DNA of 64,000 nucleotides from Chrysogorgia sp. JL179-B06 (Eukaryota; Cnidaria; Anthozoa; Scleralcyonacea; Chrysogorgiidae): NCBI GenBank assembly GCA_035772405.1, contig JAYKKM010000427.1, positions 2,800,001 to 2,864,000 of the forward strand, read 5' to 3'. Shown piece by piece: positions 24,230 to 33,649 of this stretch (position 1 is its first letter; each line of letters starts with the position of its first letter). The notes under the pieces were generated by a model. It saw only the letters and a program-made list of their open reading frames with translations, ran no database searches and was not told where the DNA came from. The position numbers and the translations under genes were made by a program.

Positions 24230-25579
24230 ATGGAATACCAATTTCTAAAGGTTTTGGTCTTGGTATTTCTCGTTATCTACACACCAAGTAACACAAAGGG
24301 AAATATTATCACAACCGAGCAAAAGACAGCCATTGAAAAAGGTCTCGAAGCTGGCAAGGTACTTGCAGAAGTCCTCAAAGACGGCAAATTCCGGGATTCC
24401 TTGGTAAAACTTGGAAAAAATCTTGCGCCTTTCCTTGGTGTTCTTGGTCCGTTGGCAAGTATTGCCCTGGCTTTTATTCCGACAGGAGATTCAGCAGAAT
24501 TGACGTTTATGAAAGAGAAATTCGAAGAAGTCAACAATAAACTCGCTATCATTACATCTGAATTCTCCGAGGTGAAGAATGCCATTGATTGGAGCGCGGT
24601 TATCGTCAGTTATGGCAGCTACGAGAGGAAGATCCGGGCAGCAGAAGAAAATCTCAACCGAATATACAAAGTGGAAGGCCAGCCCCGAAAACACGAACAA
24701 CAGAACTTCATCAATCAATACGAGAGCGACTTTGATAACAGTGTTCAGAAACTCTACGACGTGATCATGAACAGTGACCACACCATCTCTAAGAATATCC
24801 TCGAAGCTGCGGTGAAACAAACGAAGAACAACAAAAGAAAAATTGAGCAATTCTCCTTGGGGTTGATCCAACTTCTTGTTCAGGGCATTAAGGTCAAAGT
24901 CTCGTATTATGGTATGAAACAATGGAGGAACGATCATGTGATCACAGAATGGGAAAACAAGATGAACTTGTTAAGGAACAAACTGCAGGGTATCAGCGAT
25001 GACGTGAAAGGTCGTTATAAAACGCAATTGAAGATCGACGCACATGACATCATTCTGCGACATCACGGATTGGGTAACAAAGGACTAATGCAAAAACTCT
25101 ATGACTTTGTCGCAGAGAAATACGACTGGCGGTATTGGTTCGTGGCCGTTTACGATGACATCTACGGCTTTGATGATCACACTATCATCGTTTGTGGTGG
25201 CTACTCTCTACTCCATCAACAAAAAAAGAACATCATCATCGCTAGTCAAGATAAGGTCTACCAAAACAGGTTCAAGCAAAGCGACGCCAGCAACCTCCTC
25301 CAAGGTGTTGAACAAGATATCGACAGATGTCAACTCCGTGATCCTGGCGATCGGGCTCGGGCGCTGACCGATGATGCGGGTAACAGGGCTGGGAACACCT
25401 GCGTACCGTACGCACTGCGCATGGCTGTCCGAACCGGCAAAGGATTGTGGTTCATCAGTTGGGGTACCCATCTAGCGTTCCGTGTTATCAAGAAGACAAA
25501 GCGATGTTGTTGGGGAGGATTTTGGAATCATAGATGCAGAAGAGTGTCTTGGAATCACAACATGATTGTATTCGGATAA
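24230..25579 (+). CDS. Secreted alpha-helical protein, toxin-like/rapunzel-like architecture
   Basis: A single-exon gene of 449 residues. The ATG follows an A-rich leader (GAACAAG) and begins a signal peptide (residues 1-24, hydrophobic core LVLVFLVIY). A mature helical domain follows, with a strongly hydrophobic segment at about residues 66-88 (FLGVLGPLASIALAF), then amphipathic helices through residue ~270. The C-terminal part is more beta-like and Cys-rich: an NTCVPYALRMA motif, then Cys-Cys and Trp-rich basic sequence. A signal peptide, one helical hydrophobic hairpin and a distinct C-terminal domain recall cnidarian jellyfish-toxin and vertebrate rapunzel-type proteins. That family assignment is from general architecture only, and pore formation is not shown. 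No introns. AATAAA lies 78 bp past the stop codon. Confidence 0.72.
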   Translation: MEYQFLKVLVLVFLVIYTPSNTKGNIITTEQKTAIEKGLEAGKVLAEVLKDGKFRDSLVKLGKNLAPFLGVLGPLASIALAFIPTGDSAELTFMKEKFEEVNNKLAIITSEFSEVKNAIDWSAVIVSYGSYERKIRAAEENLNRIYKVEGQPRKHEQQNFINQYESDFDNSVQKLYDVIMNSDHTISKNILEAAVKQTKNNKRKIEQFSLGLIQLLVQGIKVKVSYYGMKQWRNDHVITEWENKMNLLRNKLQGISDDVKGRYKTQLKIDAHDIILRHHGLGNKGLMQKLYDFVAEKYDWRYWFVAVYDDIYGFDDHTIIVCGGYSLLHQQKKNIIIASQDKVYQNRFKQSDASNLLQGVEQDIDRCQLRDPGDRARALTDDAGNRAGNTCVPYALRMAVRTGKGLWFISWGTHLAFRVIKKTKRCCWGGFWNHRCRRVSWNHNMIVFG

Positions 25580-25656
25580 ACTATTCATGAATGATTAGAT
25601 GTAATTATTGTAGGATTATTCCACATGATTGATCAGTCCTACTAGAGTTCTACATG

Positions 25657-25662
25657 AATAAA
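25657..25662 (+). promoter_or_regulatory. Polyadenylation signal of the secreted-protein gene
   Basis: AATAAA 78 bp downstream of the stop codon at 25579. The surrounding ~100 bp is duplicated at 30520-30625. Confidence 0.65.
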
Positions 25663-25760
25663 ACAATCAATTCATACACAGATTTGTTTTTCTTTTGATT
25701 TCGTTTTTCTTTCATTTCGTTTTCTTACTTCTACGAAATCAGTGATGTTAAAGTATCTAA

Positions 25761-26246
25761 TGCAATGAAAAATTTCAGTTGTAAAATAACTCTTTTGTTT
25801 GAAAGAACTCTTGAAACTATAAAGAATAACCATTTACAACTTTTTCATATCTCACTTCGCTCTTGAGATATTAAGATTTGTTTGATATGTAAATGATCAT
25901 ACTTATGACATCACAATGCATGACTTATTGAAAAATTTTGCATATCTTTACCATTATCACATGGAATCGTTTGATGATTTGCATATTTGATGTCATTGGA
26001 TATACATCCACGCACATGCACATGCATTTCAAGTGATTTCATTACATAATCTCAAGGATATATAAGCGTTTTCAATAAGTTATTATACATTGTGATGTCA
26101 TAAGTATGATCATTTACATATCGAACAAATCTTAATATCTCAAGAGTGAATTGTGAGATACGAAAAAGTTGTAAATAGTTAGTGTTTATAGTTTCAAGAG
26201 TTTTTTCAAACAAAAGAGTTATTTTACAACAGAATTTTTCATTGCA
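25761..26246. mobile_element. Fold-back element, ~486 bp
   Basis: The left end TGCAATGAAAAATTTCAGTT and the right end, its complement, start arms of about 190 bp that pair with few mismatches (for example GATCATACTTATGACATCAC on both). The centre (about 25930-26060) is unpaired. It sits 180 bp past the stop of the secreted-protein gene. Confidence 0.78.
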
Positions 26247-26379
26247 TTATGATAAATGAAGTGATTCCATGTGGTTTCATCACCACCATCACCATGTAGA
26301 TCGCAAAAACGACGATTTTAAAAATATTCTTAAAGTCGTGAAGAAATACGCCAAGAGCCGCTTGTAAAACATCTGAAGC

Positions 26380-27400
26380 AAGGCATCGACATCTCATTGG
26401 TCATCCGAAGATTACAGGTTGTACACATATGTAATCTTCACTCTACCATCTTAGTCCACGTAGCTCAATGGTTAGAACATCTCACTAGTCATCAGAAGGT
26501 TACAGGTTGTACACATATGTAACCTTCACTCTATCATCTTAGTCCATGTAGCTCAATAGTTAGAGCATCTCATTGGTCATCCGAAGATTACAGGTTGTAC
26601 ACATATGTAACCTTCACTCTGCCATCTTAGTCCATGTAGCTCAATAGTTAGAGCATCTCACTAGTCATCAGAAGGTTACAGGTTGTACACATATGTAACC
26701 TTCACTCTATCATCTTAGTCCATGTAGCTCAATAGTTAGAGCATCTCATTGGTCATCCGAAGATTACAGGTTGTACACATATGTAACCTTCACTCTGCCA
26801 TCTTAGTCCATGTAGCTCAATAGTTAGAGCATCTCACTAGTCATCAGAAGGTTACAGGTTGTACACATATGTAACCTTCACTCTATCATCTTAGTCCATG
26901 TTGCTCAATAGTTAGAGCATCTCATTGGTCATCCGAAGATTACAGGTTGTACACATATGTAACCTTCACTCTGCCATCTTAGTCCATGTAGCTCAATAGT
27001 TAGAGCATCTCACTGGTCATCAGAAGGTTACAGGTTGTATACATATGTAACCTTCTGATGAGTGATGACTAGTGAGATAATAATAATAATAATAATAATA
27101 CAAAATTTCTATAGCGCCATTTCCATATAGCCCAATGAACAATGTTCTAACCATTGAGCTACATGAACTAAGATGATGAGTGTAGGTTACATATGTGTAC
27201 AACCTGTAACCTTCTGATGACTATAGCGAGATGCTCTAACCATTGAGCTACATGGACTAAGATGATAGAGTGAAGGTTACATATGTGTACAACCTGTGAC
27301 CTTCTGATGACCAGTGAGATGCTCTAACTATTGAGCTACATGGACTAAGATGATAGAGTGAAGGTTACAGGTTGTACATCTTAGACCATGTAGCTGAATG
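26380..27400. repeat. 88-bp tandem array derived from a tRNA-like sequence
   Basis: About seven direct copies (26380-27050) alternate between two variants (CATTGGTCATCCGAAGATTA and CACTAGTCATCAGAAGGTTA). About three inverted copies follow (27125-27400), with an ATA microsatellite between. Each unit contains GTAGCTCAAT(A/G)GTTAGAGC, an A-box-like block homologous to the tRNA-like elements at 38910, 39144 and 43445. The B box is degraded. A GGTTACAGGTTGTACACATA to TGTAACC hairpin is present in every unit. Confidence 0.82.
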
Positions 27401-27502
27401 GTTAGAATATCTCAGTAATCATCAAAAAGGTTACAGGCTGTACTCATATGTGACCTCTCTAACATTTGAGTTCATGTGGCTCTGGAAAGTGGGGGATATG
27501 TT

Positions 27503-27599
27503 AGCCTGCGTAGCGGCTCTCTTCCCCTCCCCAGTCCCCTCGCGCGCGTTTTCGCTCTTCTCCCCCCCCCCCCCCCCCCTCGAGAGCCGCTACGCAAGC
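27503..27599. mobile_element. 97-bp MITE with TATGTT target duplication
   Basis: Terminal inverted repeats AGCCTGCGTAGCGGCTCTC (left) and GAGAGCCGCTACGCAAGC (right) flank a poly-C run. TATGTT occurs on both sides (27497-27502 and 27600-27605). It lies 170 bp upstream of BTB gene A and could affect its promoter. Confidence 0.75.
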
Positions 27600-27767
27600 T
27601 ATGTTGGTATATTTAATATTACTGCTGTTTGCGCCCCCGGTCGGGAGGGAAAGCGCCCTTTCAATTCTCGTGCACAGACCTAAAACGCGAATGTTTACTT
27701 CCAGTTGAACAGTCGAGTAAATTAAGGTTTCGTGTCAGTGCCCAGTGGTTGCAGTAGCCGAAGAAAT

Positions 27768-29334
27768 ATGTCCGAAATTGAGTTAAAACTTTGTGATTTA
27801 CTCGAGATGTCGAAGATTTGTGCACCAGAATACAACATGCCCGAGCTTAGTGATCGCATTTTGGTGTTTAATGTTATGAGAGACGGATGGGAGGCGAGTG
27901 AAATCGGTGAATCCGATGAAGGATCTTCTCTGCGGAATCCCAAACCTGATACTGAACACTCGGTCAATACTCAGTCTGTGAAATCAGAAACAGATCAACA
28001 TGCTCAAGTCTGAAGAAGAAACGACGAGAAATGAAGCAGCTGCTTCGCCTGAAAGCGAAACCAAACCCGGAAGTGTAACCGATGAAGACAACAAAGCGGC
28101 AGATAGTACAGAAAAACTATCCACTGAAACCACTTCAGACAACAACGGCGCCAACGCCAGCTCATTCTCAATCGAGAATACTGCAGAAACAAGCAGCAAT
28201 CCGCTGAGGAAACACAAGATTTTTGTTCACAGCTTTTGGCTTGCAGTCCATAGCAAGTACTTCCGTACTTTGTTTTACTCTGGGATGAAAGAATCGCATT
28301 GCAAAGAAGTAAACGTGAAGATCAGTGAATCCGAAGAGAAAGCCCATTTGACTCTCATCGAAGCGATGTATAAGACGGACGTACTGAATGAAGCGAGCGT
28401 GGATGAACTGTTGGGTGTCTTAGAACTAGCTGACAAGTACGATCTGAAGTTTGTTTTTAAAAAATGTAAATACGTTCTTCAAAAGAACGCGACAACATTT
28501 GAAATTAGCGAGAAGATAATGCGGATGATTAAAGTGAAGCACAGAATGGAGGATGTGGAAGACTTGGCTGGTACCTTACTAACCGTTCTTGTCAAGGAAT
28601 TCAGTCCGTTAGACCAGAAGTGGCAAACAGAAAGCTTCACTAGTCTTTCCGAGCCATCAGTGAGGTACCTGTTGAGCAATGGCGATCTTATAACGCAGTC
28701 GGAGAACACAGTTTTCTGTGCCCTGATGCACTGGATGGAGAGAAACGATGTGGATCCGTCCAGTTTGGAGCCCACTTCGAAACTTCTCGCAGCAGTCCGC
28801 TTTCAGCTGGTCACTATCGACTTCCTGTACAACGTCATCAGGAGCCATGCAATTGCGTGCAAGATGCCCCTCTTCAAAGAGTTGTACTTGAATGGTGTGA
28901 CTTACAACGCATTCCCGTCACAGCAAAAGGAGTTATTAAGTGAAAAACCTGTTGAGCGAAAGAATGCTGAAGGTGACATCGTGTTGTACAAGTTCACAAT
29001 ACAGAGAACAGATATCCAATTTGGTAAACTACAATCTGAAGTGTTTTGGTGTTGTGGATATAAGATGAGAATGGATTTAGACATAACGAGCTGTGATCGC
29101 AATCGCAATCGCTTGACGGCCGTAATAGGAAATGCGAGTTTGAGTATTTTAGAATTAAATAGCGAAAGTTTTCTCTCTTTAAATTGGATTTTACGGAAGA
29201 ATGGCTATTCAGTTAGATCCCGTCATAATAACTCATTCACCTTTGCATGTTGCCAGTGCTCTGACTCTTTTAGTTTCAACATAGATGCTACTAATAATGT
29301 CATTGAATTAGATGTTATCGTTAAACTTGCGTAA
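27768..29334 (+). CDS. BTB-BACK protein (gene A), frame broken once
   Basis: An intronless gene. The ATG at 27768 begins MSEIELKLCDLLEMSKICA, which aligns with the N-termini of genes B and C, including PELSDRILVFNVMRDGW (PELHDRILV in B). This first frame stops at 28011-28013. The rest continues in another frame, open from about 27985 to the stop at 29334. A one-base indel within about 27985-28011 explains this, since no intron of plausible size fits. The second part has a low-complexity acidic linker, a BTB fold (from HKIFVHSFWLAVHSKYFR) and a BACK-like region (FSPLDQKWQTESF, QSENTVFCALMHWME). It ends in a MATH-like domain (VFWCCGYKMRMDLDI) closing with IELDVIVKLA. The family is POB1-like, probably an adaptor for cullin-3 ubiquitin ligases. 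The break could be a recent pseudogenisation or an assembly error. Confidence 0.75.
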
Positions 29335-29562
29335 CCAAGAAATGTAACAACGTAAATGTAATAACGTAATAACGTAATAAATGTAACAACGCGTAATGTA
29401 AAAATGTAATAACGTAACCATAAGCCGACGATTTAATAAGCCGACGATACGATGTCAACTGTTGAGTTTTTTTGCAGTTTGTTGGTAAAAACTATTTTCC
29501 TATTAAAGTTGTAAAGGTTTTGCTGTGCAAGCGTGTGTTATGTTGTCAACACTCAGGAAAAC

Positions 29563-29600
29563 TATGTGCTCCAGACAGGACTCGAACCAGCAACCTATTG
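29563..29600 (-). other. tRNA 3'-half-like fragment
   Basis: On the minus strand, GGTTCGAGTCCTGTCTGGAG matches a B box and acceptor arm. No 5' half is present. It abuts the start of the LINE fragment, so it is likely SINE-derived. Confidence 0.4.
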
Positions 29601-29609
29601 AATAAAATC

Positions 29610-30518
29610 GTGTGCCGAAGAGAAGGACCTAGGTGTCTGGATTGCGAGCGATCTTAGCTGGACGAAACAAGTGTCTGTCCAATCGAATAAAGCGAATAAG
29701 CTTCTTGGCTTTGTCTATAGATCTTCTAGAGATATTAAAAGCCCTACGACGCGCCGCACTTTATATCTGGCTCTAGTTAGACCACATCTTGGCTACGCTA
29801 CCCCTATTTGGGCACCACAGTCAATTGAGCTGCTAAAACGTGTGGAGAGTGTCCAGAGGCGTGCATCGAAATTTATCCTTAATCTACCTTTTCGATGTGA
29901 TATTTCCTACAAAGATAGACTAAAGTTATTGAATCTCCTCCCAGTATCATACTGGCATGAATACTTGGACTTGTTGTTCTTTTTCAAGGCTTTCAAGGGC
30001 CTTGTATATACGAGATCCACATTTTTACCGGCGTTGAAGATACCAGTACGCCAAACTAGATCGACCAGAAATTCTACAGTAATTATTAGCTTTGTCCCTC
30101 ATAAATGTAAAATGACTACTTATCAACGTTCGTTTGTTGTCAGAGTTCCCAGAATTTGGAACATATTGCCTGACCCTTTGAGACTTAAAACACTAACGTT
30201 GAACATCTTTAAGATCCGCTTATTTGAATATTACCATGTCGCTCTTAATAGTGTCTATAATCAGGATGATCCACGATCGTGGAAAACCATCTGTCTTAAA
30301 TGCAACACGGCACGTAATCTTAACTGTCTTCCAACTTGTTGTTGCTGATTTTATATTCTATGTAACTTTTATTAGTATTCGGGTGCACAGTAATTGGCGT
30401 AAGCTGTTGTGGTCACCCTGCCACCATGTATTTATATGTAATTATTATTACCTAGTCTTTTTGTGTACTGTAATTATTATTTGGCAAAGTTTAATAAATA
30501 AATAAAATAAATAAAAAT
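29610..30518 (+). mobile_element. 5'-truncated CR1/L2-like LINE fragment
   Basis: Encodes the C-terminal part of a non-LTR retrotransposon ORF2: EKDLGVWIASDLSW, then the thumb region typical of the clade (LVRPHLGYATPIWAPQ, VQRRASKFILNL, PRIWNILPDPLRLKT). The frame is open from about 29611 to 30348 but lacks the reverse transcriptase core. It ends in a TAAATAAATAAAATAAATAAA tail region at about 30490-30515. Confidence 0.85.
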
Positions 30519-30519
30519 G

Positions 30520-30625
30520 AATAAAAGAATCAATTCATATACACAAATTTGTTTTTCTTTTAATTTTGTTTTTCTTTCACTTCGTTTTCTTACTTCTAAG
30601 AAATCAATGATATTAAGCAACGAAT
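30520..30625 (+). repeat. Duplicate of the 3' flank of the secreted-protein gene
   Basis: Starting ATGAATAAAAGAATCAATTC, this segment matches 25654-25760 at roughly 85-90 percent by eye, including AATAAA and TTTTTCTTTCACTTCGTTTTC. No coding part of that gene is present here. From 30630 to 30960 I see nothing identifiable. Confidence 0.75.
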
Positions 30626-30969
30626 CTAATATTGCTTCACTTACAACAACGGTATATTTTGCCATGAAATAGGAATATTTTTCGATGGAACGAAATGGCC
30701 ACGATTTTGTAGAGAATAGAGATCTAGTAGTTTCTCACGTAACATTATGAATATTTTCTCATTTTACGTTTTTGTAGAAGCGTATTTTAATAGCGTTTAG
30801 CTCTCTGGGTGTTACTTTATCTGCGTAAATATTGCATGTCGTATATAGGGTTGAGTACTATCTGATTAAGTTCAATATCATATATATGTTATACGTGCTG
30901 AGCGATAGGCGTTGGACTTCGCTCTCTTGATGCTACTGCTTCGGAATGGAGAATTAGATGATGCGTGAA

Positions 30970-33185
30970 CAGTGAACTAGATTTTTATACAGCAATTCTC
31001 GTGAATGAACCTGTGCTAGGTGACCTACCATACGTATATTTCTTGTCAAGCTTTCCTTGACCACCTTTTTGATATGTTTTAACTGTGCTTGTGAACAGTG
31101 GAATAGATTTTCTTATACAGCAATTCTCGTGAATGAACCTGTGCTAGGTGACCTACCATACGTATATTTCTTGTCAAGCTTTCCTTGACCACCTTTTTGA
31201 TATGTTTTAACTGTGCTTGTGAACAGTGGAATAGATTTTCTTATACAGCAATGCTCGTGAATGAACCTGTGCTAGGTGACCTACCATACGTATATTTCTT
31301 GTCAAGCTTTCCTTGACTACCTTTTTGATATGTTTTAACTGTGCTTGTGAACAGTGGAATAGATTTTCTTATACAGCAATTCTCGTGAATGAACCTGTGC
31401 TAGGTGACCTACCATACGTATATTTCTTGTCAAGCTTTCCTTGACCACCTTCTTGATATGTTTTAACTGTGCTTGTGAACAGTGAAATAGATTTTCTTAT
31501 ACAGCAATGCTCATGAATGAACCAGCTGTGCTAGGTGACCTACCATACGTATATTTCTTGTCAAGCTTTCCTTGACCACCTTTTTGATATGTTTTAACTG
31601 TGCTTGTGAACAGTGGAATAGATTTTCTTATACAGCAATTCTCGTGAATGAACCTGTGCTAGGTGACCTACCATACGTATATTTCTTGTCAAGCTTTCCT
31701 TGACCACCTTTTTGATATGTTTTAACTGTGCTTGTGAACAGTGGAATAGATTTTCTTATACAGCAATTCTCGTGAATGAACCTGTGCTAGGTGACCTACC
31801 ACGTATATTTCTTGTCAAGCTTTCCTTGACCACCTTTTTGATATGTTTTAACTGTGCTTGTGAACAGTGGAATAGATTTTCTTATACAGCAATTCTCGTG
31901 AATGAACCTGTGCTAGGTGACCTACCATACGTATATTTCTTGTCAAGCTTTCCTTGACCACCTTTTTGATATGTTTTAACTGTGCTTGTGAACAGTGGAA
32001 TAGATTTTCTTATACAGCAATTCTCGTGAATGAACCTGTGCTAGGTGACCTACCATACGTATATTTCTTGTCAAGCTTTCCTTGACCACCTTCTTGATAT
32101 GTTTTAATTGTGCTGTGAACAGTGAAATAGATTTTCTTATGTAGCAATTCTCGTGAATGAACCTGTGCTAGGTGACCTACCATACGTATATTTCTTGTCA
32201 AGCTTTCCTTGACCACCTTTTTGATATGTTTTAACTGTGCTTGTGAACAGTGGAATAGATTTTCTTATACAGCAATTCTCGTGAATGAACCTGTGCTAGG
32301 TGACCTACCATACGTATATTTCTTGTCAAGCTTTCCTTGACCACCTTTTTGATATGTTTTAACTGTGCTTGTGAACAGTGGAATAGATTTTCTTATACAG
32401 CAATTCTCGTGAATGAACCTGTGCTAGGTGACCTACCATACGTATATTTCTTGTCAAGCTTTCCTTGACCACCTTTTTGATATGTTTTAACTGTGCTTGT
32501 GAACAGTGGAATAGATTTTCTTATACAGCAATGCTCGTGAATGAACCTGTGCTAGGTGACCTACCATACGTATATTTCTTGTCAAGCTTTCCTTGACTAC
32601 CTTTTTGATATGTTTTAACTGTGCTTGTGAACAGTGGAATAGATTTTCTTATACAGCAATTCTCGTGAATGAACCTGTGCTAGGTGACCTACCATACGTA
32701 TATTTCTTGTCAAGCTTTCCTTGACCACCTTCTTGATATGTTTTAACTGTGCTTGTGAACAGTGAAATAGATTTTCTTATACAGCAATGCTCATGAATGA
32801 ACCAGCTGTGCTAGGTGACCTACCATACGTATATTTCTTGTCAAGCTTTCCTTGACATGACCTTCTTGATATGTTTTAACTGTGATGGTGAACAGTGAAA
32901 TAGATTTTCTTATGGAGCAATGCTCGTGAATGAACCTGTGCTCGGTGACCTACCACGTATATTTCTTGTCAACCTTTCCTTGACCACCTTCTTGATATGT
33001 TTTAACTGTGCTTGTGAACAGTGGAATAGATTTTCTTATGCAGCAATTCTCGTGAATGAACCTGTGCTAGGTGACCTACCATACGTATATTTCTTGTCAA
33101 CCTTTCCTTGACCACCTTCTTGATATGTTTTAACTGTGCTTGTGAACAGTGAAATATATTTTCTTATACAGTAATGCTCATGAAT
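30970..33185. repeat. 128-bp minisatellite, ~17 copies
   Basis: The unit includes GTGAACAGTGGAATAGATTT, GTGAATGAACCTGTGCTAGG and GACCTACCATACGTATATTT. The copies are >95 percent alike, except for the more divergent ones at both ends. Larger blocks repeat (31,200-31,560 resembles 32,460-32,860), pointing to segmental amplification. Short open frames across it are repeat artefacts. Confidence 0.95.
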
Positions 33186-33189
33186 GAAA

Positions 33190-33640
33190 TATTAATAGTT
33201 TTATGGTATCTGCTCTTGTGCTCGAGAAATAACGTTTTCATCTTCTGGACGCCGCCATTTTCGCGTTTGCTCGACGGCTCAGACTCGAAGTCCAGCGGAG
33301 GTTTAAGTTTCGATTTTGAACATTGCTTTAGTCAATAGAAGGACGATACAAGGATCATTATTATTATTATTATTATTATTATTAAATCCTTTAAAAAAAT
33401 GTCCAATGATAAAAAATAATCAATGTTTTTGTCGGTAGTTTTAAAGCGTTATTTTACAAAGAAACGCAGCACCTTGGACGTGAAAACACAGTGCAACATA
33501 TTAATATAAACCCTACTCAAAAGAGCTATTGAATAATCCTGTTCTTTTGTGCACATTTAAATCCATCCTCGCTAATTATTACAAAAGCATATTGCTGGAG
33601 AAAGTATAACTACAATATACAAAACACGCAGAGAGTCATT
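33190..33640. other. No gene; ATT microsatellite inside
   Basis: TTATTATTATT run at 33357-33385 in otherwise unremarkable sequence, forming the 3' flank of BTB gene B (stop at about 33650). Confidence 0.6.
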
Positions 33641-33649
33641 GATTAAAAG

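Noticed and set aside
26380..27400. CRISPR-like array
   Set aside because: The repeats are contiguous with no unique spacers, and the sequence is eukaryotic. It is a tandem tRNA-like repeat.
31700..33111. Short open frames in the 128-bp array
   Set aside because: The frames restart with each repeat shift, and nothing conserved is encoded.
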